Notes: a model not told the origin generated them from the letters alone. A DNA stretch of 33,015 bases from Halieaceae bacterium (GCA_024224435.1 JAAENL010000153.1:1-33015), one strand, 5' to 3'. Positions 22,072 to 30,882 are shown, numbered from the stretch's first letter. Numbers and translations are program-made.

Positions 22072-24249
22072 TTGTTGGATGTGAAAGACGAAAAAAACGT
22101 GTGGTTTGCCACTTGCCCAAAAGGACTGGAGTCCCTGCTGGTTCATGAGTTACAGACCCTGGGTGCCGGCACTACGCGCGAAACGGTGGCGGGGGTGTAT
22201 TTCAGTGGCCCACAAGCTGTTATGTATCGCGCCTGCCTTTGGTCGCGATTGGCCAATCGTATACTGCTGCCGCTAGCGGAGTTGGATGCTGCCGATGAGG
22301 CCCTTTTTTACCAAGGTATGCGGGCGCTGGACTGGGGCAGCCTATTCAGCGCAGACAAGCGCTTTGCAATTGATTTCGCTGGTCAAAACGACAGTATTCG
22401 CCACTCTCGTTTTGGCGCGCAGCGGGCCAAGGACGCTATTGTTGACTGGTTTGTCGCAGACGCTCAGGAGCGCCCAAGCGTGGACCTCGTCCAGCCGGAA
22501 GTGCGTCTGGCTGTGCGACTGCTGCGAAACATCGCTCATGTGTCCATCGATGTATCCGGTGGCAGTCTGCACCGCAGGGGTTATCGCGCGCGCGCAGGTG
22601 CTGCTCCCCTCAAGGAAAACCTCGCCGCCGCCATCCTGTTAAGGGCAAACTGGCCCGGTATTGCCGCCCAGGGCGGAGCCTTGGTCGATCCCATGTGTGG
22701 CGCGGGGACTCTTTTGCTGGAAGGAGCCATGATGGCGGCTGATATCGCCCCTGGCCTTGATCGGCCCAAGTTTGGTTTCGAGCACCTGACTTTGCATAAC
22801 GGTCTGCAATGGCAGGCAGTACTCACCGATGCCCGTGGAAGGTCGGAGCGGGGTAGGGCTGCTACTCTGCCAGAAATACGTGGGTACGACTGGGATCCGG
22901 CCGTGATTCGTCAAGCTCAGGCCTGTATTGCCGTTATGGGGTTAGAAAAAACTATCCGGGTAAGTTGTAAGCCTGTGTCCAAGCTACGCAAACCGAGCCA
23001 TCTCCCCTTGCCTGTTGGACTGCTGGTGTGTAACCCGCCTTACGGTGAGCGGATCGGAGAAAAGAAGCGTCTTGGCGAACTGTACTCGCAGTTAGGTCAA
23101 GCGATGATAACGGAGTTTGCCGGATGGCATGCGGCTGTCTTTACTTCTGATCTCGAACTGGGCAAGGCTACTGGTCTGCGCAGCCACAAACGCTACGCCC
23201 TGTTTAACGGCGCTATTCCAACCACGTTGCTACTGTTCAATTTGAGCAATAATGAGATCCGTTTACCGACAAAAATCACGGGCAAAGACTCTGAGATTGT
23301 TGTGCCCACCGACGGGGCGATAATGTTTGCCAATCGTGTGCGAAAGAATCGTAAACGCTTGGCGTCCTGGCTCAAGCGAGAGCAGGTGGAGTGTTACCGC
23401 CTGTATGATGCCGATATTCCTGAATATGCTGTCGCGGTCGATATCTACGGTACGTATGCGCATGTGGCAGAGTACAAAGCGCCCGCATCGGTCTCGGGAG
23501 AGCTCGCTCGGCAACGTCTGGCGGATGTACGCAGTGCGTTGCCAGAAGTGCTGGGCATGGACGCCGCGAATATTGTCTATAAAGAGCGCAGTCGACAACG
23601 TGGTGCCGATCAGTATACCAAACGAGACAACCGTCGTGATTTCATTACGGTTCGTGAAGGTCGGGCGAGTTTGCTCGTAAACCTGCATGATTATCTTGAT
23701 ACCGGGTTGTTCCTGGATCATCGCCCCTTGCGTTTGCTTGTTGCGCAGGAGGCGGCAGGAAAAGATTTCCTGAACCTGTTTTGTTATACCGGCAGTGCGA
23801 CCGTGCACGCTGCGTTGGGCCAGGCGCGCAGCACCGTCAGTGTCGATCTTTCCAATACCTATCTCGACTGGTTGCGGCGAAATCTTAGCCTGAACAAACT
23901 GGAGCAAAACAGCCATGAGGTTGTACGTGCTGATTGCCAAGCCTGGTTGGCAGATTCGTCACGGCAGTTTGACATCATCCTTCTCGATCCGCCGTCCTTC
24001 TCAAACTCCAAATCGATGGCCGGTAGCTTCGATGTGCAGCGTGATCATGGCGAATTGATACGCCTTGGTATGACGAGGTTACGGCCAGGGGGGCAATTGT
24101 ATTTTTCGAATAACCGTCGCAGTTTTGCATTGGATGCGGACGTGTCAGAGATGTATTCCTGCAAGGATATTACGCGAGAAACTCTGCCGCCTGACTTTCA
24201 GCGTGGACGAAAGGCGCATCGGTGTTGGGTGCTCTCACATCCTGAATAA
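22072..24249 (+). CDS. rlmL: Fused 23S rRNA (guanine-N2)- and (guanine-N7)-methyltransferase RlmKL
   Basis: A 725-residue fusion enzyme, close to E. coli RlmKL in length. A THUMP domain spans roughly 40-155. The RlmL half has the SAM motif DPMCGAGTLLLEGA (about 206) and the catalytic NPPYGERIG (about 321), and makes m2G2445. The RlmK half has GLFLDHRPLR, LNLFCYTGSATVHAALG (about 567) and LLDPPSFSNSK (about 637), and makes m7G2069. The start is not ATG: a stop is immediately upstream in frame, and only TTG 22072, TTG 22075 or GTG 22081 fit. GGGGG at 22060-22064 favours one of the TTGs. The homologous core begins at VWFATCPKGLE. A gene-free 314 bp gap with DnaA boxes follows. Confidence 0.93.
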   Translation: MLDVKDEKNVWFATCPKGLESLLVHELQTLGAGTTRETVAGVYFSGPQAVMYRACLWSRLANRILLPLAELDAADEALFYQGMRALDWGSLFSADKRFAIDFAGQNDSIRHSRFGAQRAKDAIVDWFVADAQERPSVDLVQPEVRLAVRLLRNIAHVSIDVSGGSLHRRGYRARAGAAPLKENLAAAILLRANWPGIAAQGGALVDPMCGAGTLLLEGAMMAADIAPGLDRPKFGFEHLTLHNGLQWQAVLTDARGRSERGRAATLPEIRGYDWDPAVIRQAQACIAVMGLEKTIRVSCKPVSKLRKPSHLPLPVGLLVCNPPYGERIGEKKRLGELYSQLGQAMITEFAGWHAAVFTSDLELGKATGLRSHKRYALFNGAIPTTLLLFNLSNNEIRLPTKITGKDSEIVVPTDGAIMFANRVRKNRKRLASWLKREQVECYRLYDADIPEYAVAVDIYGTYAHVAEYKAPASVSGELARQRLADVRSALPEVLGMDAANIVYKERSRQRGADQYTKRDNRRDFITVREGRASLLVNLHDYLDTGLFLDHRPLRLLVAQEAAGKDFLNLFCYTGSATVHAALGQARSTVSVDLSNTYLDWLRRNLSLNKLEQNSHEVVRADCQAWLADSSRQFDIILLDPPSFSNSKSMAGSFDVQRDHGELIRLGMTRLRPGGQLYFSNNRRSFALDADVSEMYSCKDITRETLPPDFQRGRKAHRCWVLSHPE

Positions 24250-24280
24250 GAGACCTCAGAGGTGGCTTTTAAAGGTAATG

Positions 24281-24315
24281 ATTAAGGGGTTTTGGCCCTT
24301 AATTTAAGGGGTTTT
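24281..24315. repeat. AT-rich inverted and direct repeats
   Basis: ATTAAGGG (24281-24288) and CCCTTAAT (24296-24303) form a perfect 8-bp inverted repeat with a seven-base centre. TTAAGGGGTTTT occurs twice, at 24282-24293 and 24304-24315. The hairpin lies 31 bp after the rlmL stop and may help end that transcript, but there is no clean T run after it. Confidence 0.45.
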
Positions 24316-24346
24316 AAGCAGTTTTGAGTGCAGTTTGGGCCGACCG

Positions 24347-24355
24347 CTATCCACA
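24347..24355 (+). promoter_or_regulatory. DnaA-box near-match
   Basis: CTATCCACA differs from TTATCCACA only at the first base. Confidence 0.35.
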
Positions 24356-24537
24356 AATCCCAGGTAACACCGCGTGGGTATATCGACTTTTTGCCGCCGG
24401 CGGCTAGCTGTTTCGTAATGTCGCTGTAACACATTGAAATTCAGGCATATAGTGCACCTGTTGCCGGCAATCACGTGGATTCCGGCGGACACCCTCTGCG
24501 CTGAACGAGCCTGCTGGCCTATGAAATGTCCCCATAG

Positions 24538-24563
24538 TTATCCACAAGCCAGCCTGTGGATAA
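24538..24563. promoter_or_regulatory. Two perfect DnaA boxes in opposite orientation
   Basis: TTATCCACA (24538-24546, plus) and TGTGGATAA (24555-24563, the same box on the minus strand) are eight bases apart and are the arms of a 10-bp inverted repeat from 24537 to 24564. Both match the DnaA consensus exactly. The repeat touches the stop codon of the reductase gene (24564-24566), so it could also act as an mRNA 3' hairpin. Confidence 0.6.
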
Positions 24564-25589
24564 CTACTGTGGGTCGGCCAGCTTGAGCAACTGTTTGCCA
24601 TTGTTCGTGCCATCGAATAGCCGCAGTAGAGTTGTGGGAATATGATCGAAGCCGGTCTGTATATCCTCGCGCCAGGCGAGTTCGCCCGCCATGACCCAGC
24701 CCGTAATGGCGTCGATGGCTTCCTGAGTACGATCCAGATAGTCGAGCATGATGAAGCCCTGCATACGGATGCGCCGGCTGACCAGATACATCAAATTACG
24801 CGGACCCGGGGAAGGCTCCGCGTCGTTATACTGGGAAATCGCACCGCACAATGCGATGCGCCCAAAATCTGTCATGTGTTCGATACCGGCTTCCAGGGTA
24901 GTGCCGCCGACGTTGTCAAAAAAAACATTAACGCCTTCAGGGCACAGTTCGCCGAGACGTTGTTGGATGTTTTCTTGCTTGTAGTCAATGACGGCATTCA
25001 GCCTGCACGTGTTCTCAAGCCACCCGCACTTTTCTGCACCGCCGGCAATGCCGATCACGCGGCAACCCTTCAGTCTCGCGATTTGTGCGACTACCGAGCC
25101 GGTGGCTCCGGCTGCACCTGACACGAGCACGGTGTCGCCTGCCTCGGGTTCTCCTATGTCAAGAAGGCCGAAGTATGCGGTAAGGCTGGTGGCGCCGAAC
25201 ACACTCAAGGCGAGGTTCGGTGGAGTGCCTTCCGGCAGAGCGACAGGAGGAATGGGGCCGCCTGGATCACCGACGCTGTATTCCTGCCACCCTGGAAGTC
25301 CCTGTACCAACGTTCCCACCGGAAGGTCCGGATTCTCTGATTTGACGACCTGGCCAACACCGCTCGCGCGCATGGGCTCGCCAAGCGCAACTGGAGGCAG
25401 GTAGCTTGGCTCATCGGCCATCCACCCACGCATGGCCGGGTCGAAGCCCAGCATCAAGGTTTTTACCAGTACTTGCCCGGCTCTCAGATCCGGGTCGTGC
25501 ATAGGTGCTTCTACGCATTCAAAATTTGCGGTGCTGACAGCGCCCACTGGACGTGTTTTCAGTACCCATTGCCTGTTGATGTTGTGCAT
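24564..25589 (-). CDS. NADP-dependent MDR-family reductase (curcumin/leukotriene reductase type)
   Basis: A 341-residue zinc-free medium-chain reductase, like CurA, YncB and prostaglandin reductase. The N-terminus NRQWVLKTRPVGAVSTANFE and LGFDPAMRGWM are typical. The Rossmann fold shows VSGAAGATGSVVAQIARLKGCRVIGIAGG (about 153-181), and YKQENIQQRL with FFDNVGGTTLEAG follows. It would reduce an activated C=C bond (enone or similar) with NADPH in the cytosol. The classic zinc-binding cysteines of alcohol dehydrogenases are absent, as expected for this subgroup. GGAG lies seven bases before the ATG. It is divergent from a flavodoxin-like reductase gene, 195 bp away, and its end abuts the DnaA-box repeat. 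Confidence 0.9.
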   Translation of the reverse strand: MHNINRQWVLKTRPVGAVSTANFECVEAPMHDPDLRAGQVLVKTLMLGFDPAMRGWMADEPSYLPPVALGEPMRASGVGQVVKSENPDLPVGTLVQGLPGWQEYSVGDPGGPIPPVALPEGTPPNLALSVFGATSLTAYFGLLDIGEPEAGDTVLVSGAAGATGSVVAQIARLKGCRVIGIAGGAEKCGWLENTCRLNAVIDYKQENIQQRLGELCPEGVNVFFDNVGGTTLEAGIEHMTDFGRIALCGAISQYNDAEPSPGPRNLMYLVSRRIRMQGFIMLDYLDRTQEAIDAITGWVMAGELAWREDIQTGFDHIPTTLLRLFDGTNNGKQLLKLADPQ

Positions 25590-25784
25590 CTGCTAACTCC
25601 GTCATGCTGCGTACAAAAACGATGTTTGCAGGTCAACCGAGTCGGCCTGCGGCGCTATTAGAGCACTGCAAGACTCGTTTTAACAACAGGGCCGCGTTGC
25701 GGTTGTCGTCGTTGCGCGACAGGCATGACACGGCGATTGTGCTGTGTTCCAATTCAGGCTGGAAAAAGGTTGACTGGAGCTGCT

Positions 25785-26240
25785 TTGAAATCACTGCTGA
25801 TTGTCTACCACAGCCAGAGTGGAAGCTGTGCGCGTCTTGCCTGTGCAGCGAGGAGGGGTGCGATCAGGGAGGCGTCGCTGCAGATCACCCTGTTGCGCGC
25901 GTGGGACGCGGGCGCACGTCAAATGGCCGGGGCAGACGGACTGCTGCTGGTCGCGGCGGAGAACTCGGGCACGCTCAGCGGGGCGATGAAAGATTTTCTC
26001 GATCGAACGCTATATCCATCGATCAAGCGAGATCTGGTAATACCCTACGCGCTGTTGATCAGTGCGGGGAATGATGGCCGCGGTGCATGTGCTCAGGCGG
26101 AACGGATCGCAGCTGGTTACCCGCTGGTGCGCGCAGCAGAGCCCGTCATCGTGCGGGGCGAGTATTCTTCGGCTCAGGCACAGGCAGCGACTGAGCTGGG
26201 CGAGGCTTTTGGGACAGGGTTGTCCATGGGAATATTTTAA
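25785..26240 (+). CDS. Flavodoxin-like NAD(P)H-dependent FMN reductase
   Basis: A 151-residue flavodoxin fold if started at TTG 25785, which has GGAG five bases before it and gives the family-typical start LKSLLIVYHSQSGS. ATG 25725 would add 20 unconserved residues and has no ribosome-binding site. YHSQSGS is the FMN phosphate loop, and AAENSGTLSGAMKDFLDRT (about 65-83) matches the family's 'aEn.g..sG.mKdFlDR' element. It probably reduces FMN or a quinone-like compound with NAD(P)H. The next gene begins 10 bp later, so the two are one transcript. No membrane segment is present. Confidence 0.75.
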   Translation: MKSLLIVYHSQSGSCARLACAARRGAIREASLQITLLRAWDAGARQMAGADGLLLVAAENSGTLSGAMKDFLDRTLYPSIKRDLVIPYALLISAGNDGRGACAQAERIAAGYPLVRAAEPVIVRGEYSSAQAQAATELGEAFGTGLSMGIF

Positions 26241-26250
26241 GGGTATCAAT

Positions 26251-26733
26251 GTGAGCGATAAAGACACCATAACTAATGTGCCTTCCGGGTTTCAGCGTTT
26301 ACCGGAGGGGCTGGGCTTCACCGACAACCTGCAGCCAATTTATCGTCTGGTTGAGGGGCAGGGCGCTAGCTTTGGCATTACCGTCGGTCCACGCCATTGC
26401 AACACAATGGGTATTTGTCACGGTGGCGCGCTGATGACTTTGGCCGACATTACCGCCGCGACCGGTGCGAATCTCGCCCATGGCGTCGTCACAGGAAGCC
26501 CCACTGTGCATCTGAATATTGATTTTATATCTAGCGCACGACAGGGAGAGTGGGTGCACGCTGTTGCAGAGCAGGTGACCGCGAAGCGGCGTTTCGGTTT
26601 TTGCAGCGGCGGCATTTACAGTGGTGAGCGGGTGATCGCGCGATTCAGCGGAACGGTCTACTTTCGCGAAGACGATTTACGCCAGGCAGGCACCGCAACT
26701 GGAGACGGCGTTATCTTTCCAACTGAGAACTAG
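26251..26733 (+). CDS. Hotdog-fold thioesterase (PaaI family)
   Basis: A 160-residue protein started at GTG 26251, with AAGGG seven bases before it. The PaaI-type motif is HCNTMGICHGGALMTLADITAATGA (residues about 49-73): the Asn and the HGG-x-x-x-x-L-x-D element form the catalytic helix. TVHLNIDFISSARQGEW and YFR follow as the usual beta strands. It probably hydrolyses acyl- or aryl-CoA thioesters. Its end overlaps the end of the LysR gene by 23 bp on the opposite strand. It is the second gene of a transcript with the flavodoxin-like reductase. Confidence 0.85.
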   Translation: MSDKDTITNVPSGFQRLPEGLGFTDNLQPIYRLVEGQGASFGITVGPRHCNTMGICHGGALMTLADITAATGANLAHGVVTGSPTVHLNIDFISSARQGEWVHAVAEQVTAKRRFGFCSGGIYSGERVIARFSGTVYFREDDLRQAGTATGDGVIFPTEN

Positions 26734-27610
26734 AGGGCTCCTGACCGACGTTATTCAATGCGTTGAGGAAGGCGCCGGCGGCGCGCGACAAGCTGCGGCT
26801 CTCGTGATGCAGAGCGCCCAGTGTGCGCTCGATACGGGCGTCCTTGAGTGGCAGCCTAACCAGGCTCGTATCGCACATGCTGCGGGGGAGTACAGTCCAG
26901 CCCAGTCCCACCGACGCCATCATACGCAGGGTTTCCAGATAATTGGTTGTCATTGTTACCTGTAAGGGCAGTCCGCGCTGATCGAACAGCTGCTTTACGA
27001 TTTGCCCCGTGTAGGTGCCTAGTCCGGGTAGTATCGCGGAGTGCTCGCTCAGTTCAGCCAGCCCGAGGGTCTTGCGTTGGGCCAGAGGGTGTCCGCCTTG
27101 TACCATGAAGTCCAGCGGATCAGGCCAGATCGGATGTGTGATCACCTGTTGCACGGGTCCGGGAGCAAGGGTGACTATCGCGAGTTCTGCCTCGCCACGA
27201 AGGGTCAGTTCGTAGGCCTGCTCGGAATCCATGAAGGCGATATCCAGCTGCACAGCGGGGTAGGTCTTGCTGAAAAAATCCAAAACCGGTGGTAACCGGT
27301 GCAGTCCGACGTGGTGGCTGGTGGCCAGTTTTAGCTTGCCAGCGACCGCGCCTGACAAGTCTCGCACCGACTGTTCTGCCGCCTGTATTTCCAAATGAAC
27401 GGCGCGGGCATGCGGCAGCAGTGCCTCACCGGCCTCTGTGGTGCTAATGGTTCTGCCGATGCGATCAAACAGGGAGGCGTCCAGTTGCATCTCCAGTTGC
27501 GCAACCCGTTTGCTTATTGCCGGCTGTGTCAAATGAAGCGCTTCGGCGGCGGCGGAAAAAGACCCGGTTTCCGCCACTAGCAGGAAGGCTCTGAGATTTT
27601 GCGTGTCCAT
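26711..27610 (-). CDS. LysR-type transcriptional regulator, divergent from leuC
   Basis: A 299-residue LTTR. The winged HTH covers about residues 3-62 (LRAFLLVAETGSFSAAAEALHLTQPAISKRVAQLE). The effector-binding domain follows from about 90 (GKLKLATSHHVGLHRLPPVL). It is divergent from leuC with 125 bp between the start codons, an arrangement also found beside leuC in Pseudomonas. It is therefore a candidate activator of leucine biosynthesis, inferred from position only. Family members bind T-N11-A sites; one at 27619-27631 lies just upstream of its own ATG, which would suit autoregulation. Its 3' end overlaps the thioesterase gene. Confidence 0.88.
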   Translation of the reverse strand: MDTQNLRAFLLVAETGSFSAAAEALHLTQPAISKRVAQLEMQLDASLFDRIGRTISTTEAGEALLPHARAVHLEIQAAEQSVRDLSGAVAGKLKLATSHHVGLHRLPPVLDFFSKTYPAVQLDIAFMDSEQAYELTLRGEAELAIVTLAPGPVQQVITHPIWPDPLDFMVQGGHPLAQRKTLGLAELSEHSAILPGLGTYTGQIVKQLFDQRGLPLQVTMTTNYLETLRMMASVGLGWTVLPRSMCDTSLVRLPLKDARIERTLGALHHESRSLSRAAGAFLNALNNVGQEPSSSQLER

Positions 27611-27617
27611 TTTAGCT

Positions 27618-27632
27618 ATTCCGTATTGGAAT
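27618..27632. promoter_or_regulatory. LysR-type T-N11-A operator candidate
   Basis: ATTCC-GTATT-GGAAT is a perfect inverted repeat that contains T-N11-A (27619-27631). It lies 8 bp before the LysR start, over its ribosome-binding site, as expected for an autoregulatory LTTR box. Confidence 0.5.
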
Positions 27633-27654
27633 TCATTATATAAAAATAATAAAT

Positions 27655-27684
27655 TTGAGTTATTGAAAGTTCAAGCCCATAATT
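27655..27684 (+). promoter_or_regulatory. Candidate leuC promoter
   Basis: TTGAGT (27655-27660, four of six to TTGACA) and CATAAT (27679-27684, five of six to TATAAT) are 18 bases apart, predicting a start near 27691 and a 45-base leader. A second inverted repeat, TTGAA-AG-TTCAA (27664-27675), lies between the two hexamers. Confidence 0.4.
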
Positions 27685-27735
27685 CGCGTCCTGTACTAAT
27701 TACGTCTACTTTTTTTGGTTCGAGAGGATTCCCTC

Positions 27736-29154
27736 ATGGGTGGAAAAACGCTGTACGACAAGTTGTGGCATAACCATCTGGTAGAGCAGCGCGAGGACGG
27801 CAGCGCGTTAATCTATATCGATCGGCAGTTGATTCACGAGGTGACTTCGCCCCAGGCCTTTGAGGGTCTGCGGCTATCCGGTCGCGAACCCTGGCGTAAG
27901 GACGCAAACTTAGCCGTGCCTGACCATAACGTGCCCACTTTGCTGGACGAGCGCAAAGGCGGTATCGCCGGTATTGTTGACCCGATATCCCGGTTGCAGG
28001 TTCAGACGTTGGACGACAATTGCAAGGATTTCGATATCACAGAATTCGAAATTAACGATCAGCGTCAGGGTATCGTGCATGTAGTCGGGCCAGAGCAGGG
28101 TGCGACACTGCCAGGAATGACCATCGTATGCGGCGACTCTCATACGTCCACGCACGGAGCTCTCGGCGCATTGGCGCATGGTATCGGCACGTCGGAAGTG
28201 GAGCATGTACTCGCGACCCAGTGCCTGGTGCAACAGAAAATGAAAAATATGTTGCTGCGTGTCGACGGGAAGTTACTCCCTGGTGTAACAGCAAAGGACG
28301 TGGTGCTGGCAATCATCGGGGAAATCGGTACAGCTGGAGGCACTGGCTATGCGATTGAGTTTGGCGGTGATGTCATTCGTGCCCTGAGTGTCGAAGGGCG
28401 CATGACGGTGTGTAACATGGCTATAGAAGCGGGTGCCAGAGCGGGCATGATTGCCTGCGATGAAAAGACCATCGAGTATGTTAAGGGCCGTACTTATGCT
28501 CCAACGGGTGTTGTCTGGGATCAGGCCGTTAAAGCGTGGCAAGATCTGCACAGTGATGAAGACGCGGTCTTCGACCGGGTGGTGCAGTTACGCGGAGAGG
28601 ATATCAAGCCTCAGGTTACCTGGGGCACCTCACCAGAGATGGTGCTGCCAGTGGACGGTACGATTCCTGACCCTGCCGCTGCAGAGAGTTCCACCGAACG
28701 GGAGGCAATAGCGCGCGCACTTGAGTACATGGGGCTGGACGCAGGGCAGTCGATTACCGACATAAAACTGGACAAGGTGTTCATTGGCTCTTGCACGAAC
28801 TCGCGAATAGAGGACTTGCGCGCTGCCGCTGCCGTGGTTAAAGGCAAACGTGTCGCCGAGAGCGTAAAGCTGGCCATGGTGGTGCCTGGCTCAGGCGAGG
28901 TAAAAGAGCAGGCGGAGTCCGAAGGCCTGCACACCGTTTTCACCGATGCAGGACTGGAGTGGCGCGAGCCTGGATGTTCCATGTGTCTTGCCATGAATTC
29001 TGACAAGTTGGGCGAGGGCGAGCACTGTGCGTCTACGTCCAATCGCAACTTTGAGGGGCGGCAAGGTTTTGGCGGCCGCACTCATCTGGTGAGTCCAGCC
29101 ATGGCAGCCGCGGCGGCAGTCACGGGACATTTTACTGACGTGCGAGATTGGTAG
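27736..29154 (+). CDS. leuC: 3-isopropylmalate dehydratase large subunit
   Basis: A 472-residue LeuC from ATG 27736 ([11 protein letters not shown]), with GAGAGGA seven bases before it; a TTG seven codons upstream is not needed. It isomerises 2- to 3-isopropylmalate with LeuD in leucine synthesis. The [4Fe-4S] cysteines are C353 in [12 protein letters not shown] and C414/C417 in [38 protein letters not shown] and GRTYAP are also standard. It is the first gene of leuC-leuD-asd and lies divergent to the LysR regulator. Length and motifs match E. coli LeuC. Confidence 0.97.
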   Translation: MGGKTLYDKLWHNHLVEQREDGSALIYIDRQLIHEVTSPQAFEGLRLSGREPWRKDANLAVPDHNVPTLLDERKGGIAGIVDPISRLQVQTLDDNCKDFDITEFEINDQRQGIVHVVGPEQGATLPGMTIVCGDSHTSTHGALGALAHGIGTSEVEHVLATQCLVQQKMKNMLLRVDGKLLPGVTAKDVVLAIIGEIGTAGGTGYAIEFGGDVIRALSVEGRMTVCNMAIEAGARAGMIACDEKTIEYVKGRTYAPTGVVWDQAVKAWQDLHSDEDAVFDRVVQLRGEDIKPQVTWGTSPEMVLPVDGTIPDPAAAESSTEREAIARALEYMGLDAGQSITDIKLDKVFIGSCTNSRIEDLRAAAAVVKGKRVAESVKLAMVVPGSGEVKEQAESEGLHTVFTDAGLEWREPGCSMCLAMNSDKLGEGEHCASTSNRNFEGRQGFGGRTHLVSPAMAAAAAVTGHFTDVRDW

Positions 29155-29166
29155 CAGGAGCAGACA

Positions 29167-29826
29167 ATGAAGAGTTTTACTGTATTGCAGGGTGTGGCAG
29201 CGCCTATGGATCGCGCCAACGTGGATACGGACTTGATTATTCCCAAGCAGTTTCTCAAGTCTATTCAGCGCAGCGGATTTGGTCCCAATCTGTTCGATGA
29301 GCTGCGTTATCTCGACCGCGGAGAGCCCGGGCAGGACTGCAGCGGGAGGCCGCTCAATCCCGAGTTCGCGCTTAACAAGCCGCGTTATCAGGGGGCTTGT
29401 GTGCTGCTTGCGCGGGACAACTTTGGTTGTGGGTCGAGCCGAGAGCACGCGCCTTGGGCGTTGGACGATTTCGGTATGCGTTGCGTGATCGCTCCAAGTT
29501 TCGCGGATATTTTCTATAACAACTGTTTCAAGAACGGCATTTTACCCATTGAGCTTGGCGCTGAGGTGGTAGATGGCCTATTCAATGAAATGTACGCGAT
29601 GGACGGCTACGAGCTGAAAATTGACCTCGACAAACAGATCGTGGCGACCCCTTCCGGTGCGGAAATCAGGTTTGAGATAGATGCGTTTCGCAAACATTGC
29701 CTGCTCAACGGCCTGGATGACATAGCGCTTACTCTGGAGAGTGAGTCTGCCATCCGTAGCTTTGAGGATAATTGGAAAAAATCGTCCCCCTGGCTATTCG
29801 ATTCCTTCAGTCAGTCGGGCACCTAG
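29167..29826 (+). CDS. leuD: 3-isopropylmalate dehydratase small subunit
   Basis: A 219-residue LeuD, the swivelling domain that pairs with LeuC. The landmarks are [15 protein letters not shown] near the N-terminus, [16 protein letters not shown] (about 80-95) for substrate binding, and [22 protein letters not shown] precedes the ATG, and the gene begins 12 bp after leuC, so both subunits are made from one transcript. Asd follows after 30 bp; leuB, which sits between leuD and asd in Pseudomonas, is not here. Confidence 0.97.
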   Translation: MKSFTVLQGVAAPMDRANVDTDLIIPKQFLKSIQRSGFGPNLFDELRYLDRGEPGQDCSGRPLNPEFALNKPRYQGACVLLARDNFGCGSSREHAPWALDDFGMRCVIAPSFADIFYNNCFKNGILPIELGAEVVDGLFNEMYAMDGYELKIDLDKQIVATPSGAEIRFEIDAFRKHCLLNGLDDIALTLESESAIRSFEDNWKKSSPWLFDSFSQSGT

Positions 29827-29856
29827 CGTGCAGTCAAAATCAGGGGTAAACCAGTC

Positions 29857-30882
29857 ATGAGTCGTGAGTACGATGTGGCCGTAGTCGGCGCTACCGGTGC
29901 AGTAGGCGAAGCCATGATCAGTATTCTGGAGGAGCGCGAGTTTCCTGTGCGTAATCTTCATCTGCTCGCCAGTAGCCGCTCTGCAGGCAAGAGCCTGGAG
30001 TTCAAGGGCAAGTCTTATCGTGTGACCGACCTCGCTGAGTTTGATTTTACCCAGGTGCAAATTGGTCTTTTCTCCGCGGGAGGGGGTGTATCTGCAAAAT
30101 ACGCGCCCATCGCGGCCGAGGCCGGTTGTGTGGTGATCGACAATACTTCTCACTTTCGGCGGGACGAAGATATTCCGCTTGTGGTGCCTGAGGTGAATAT
30201 TGATGCATTGGCGCAGTACACCAACAGGAATATTATTGCTAACCCCAATTGTTCGACGATACAGATGCTGGTGGCTTTAAAGCCCATTTATGATGCGGTC
30301 GGAATCGAGCGAATTAATGTGGCTACCTATCAAGCCGTGTCCGGTACTGGCAAAGAAGCGATTGAGGAGCTTGCTGGACAGACAGCCCGGTTATTAAACG
30401 GGCAGGAAGCCGAGTGCGAGGCGTATCCCAAGCAGATTGCTTTCAACGCTTTACCGCAAATCGATACGTTTCAGGATAACGGTTACACGCGCGAAGAAAT
30501 GAAGATGGTGTGGGAAACTCAAAAGATTTTTTGTGATGAAAGCCTGCGGGTAAATCCGACCTGTGTGCGTATTCCAGTGTTTTTTGGTCATTCCGAAGCG
30601 GTGCATATCGAGACCGTCGACCCTATTTCAGCTGAAGATGCTCGCGCTCTTTTGACAAACGCGGCGGGCGTGACCGTGCTAGACACAATGGAGGATGGCG
30701 GTTATCCCACAGCGGTGACAGAGGCTGCAGGGACTGATGGTGTCTTTGTGGGGCGTATACGTGAGGATATCTCTCACCCAAGAGGCCTGAACCTCTGGGT
30801 TGTATCGGATAACGTGCGTAAGGGCGCGGCATTAAATAGTGTGCAAATTGCCGAGAGCTTGGTGTCCATCTACCTTGATTAA
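29857..30882 (+). CDS. asd: Aspartate-semialdehyde dehydrogenase
   Basis: A 341-residue Asd of the Pseudomonas/Vibrio Asd2 type. The NADP-binding start is VAVVGATGAVGEAMISIL (8-25). The nucleophile is C132 in NPNCSTIQM, and VNPTCVRIPVFFGHSEAVHIE carries the catalytic His. It reduces aspartyl phosphate to the semialdehyde for lysine, methionine and threonine synthesis and for cell wall diaminopimelate. It is 30 bp after leuD and in the same transcript. A hairpin lies after it, before fimV. One would expect it to be essential. Confidence 0.96.
   Translation: MSREYDVAVVGATGAVGEAMISILEEREFPVRNLHLLASSRSAGKSLEFKGKSYRVTDLAEFDFTQVQIGLFSAGGGVSAKYAPIAAEAGCVVIDNTSHFRRDEDIPLVVPEVNIDALAQYTNRNIIANPNCSTIQMLVALKPIYDAVGIERINVATYQAVSGTGKEAIEELAGQTARLLNGQEAECEAYPKQIAFNALPQIDTFQDNGYTREEMKMVWETQKIFCDESLRVNPTCVRIPVFFGHSEAVHIETVDPISAEDARALLTNAAGVTVLDTMEDGGYPTAVTEAAGTDGVFVGRIREDISHPRGLNLWVVSDNVRKGAALNSVQIAESLVSIYLD

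Larger units (their letters stand above)
24250..24563. other. Gene-free convergent gap with DnaA boxes and AT-rich repeats
   Basis: No credible gene lies in these 314 bp between the ends of rlmL (plus) and the MDR reductase (minus). In order: an 8-bp inverted repeat at 24281-24303, which together with 24304-24315 contains two copies of TTAAGGGGTTTT; a DnaA-box near-match CTATCCACA at 24347-24355; an IHF-like site at 24427-24439 (TAACACATTGAAA, one mismatch); and two perfect DnaA boxes facing each other at 24538 and 24555. It may be a DnaA-binding locus (datA- or DARS-like). Alternatively the last hairpin is only the 3' end of the reductase mRNA. Confidence 0.45.

Noticed and set aside
24250-24563. 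The DnaA-box gap as the chromosome origin (oriC)
   Set aside because: No dnaA, dnaN, gidA, rpmH or parAB is nearby, and three boxes are few for an origin.
25604-26074. Plus-strand ORF of 156 codons across the flavodoxin-like gene
   Set aside because: It is a different frame of the same DNA, Cys/Arg/Gly-rich without motifs, while the flavodoxin frame shows the FMN loop.
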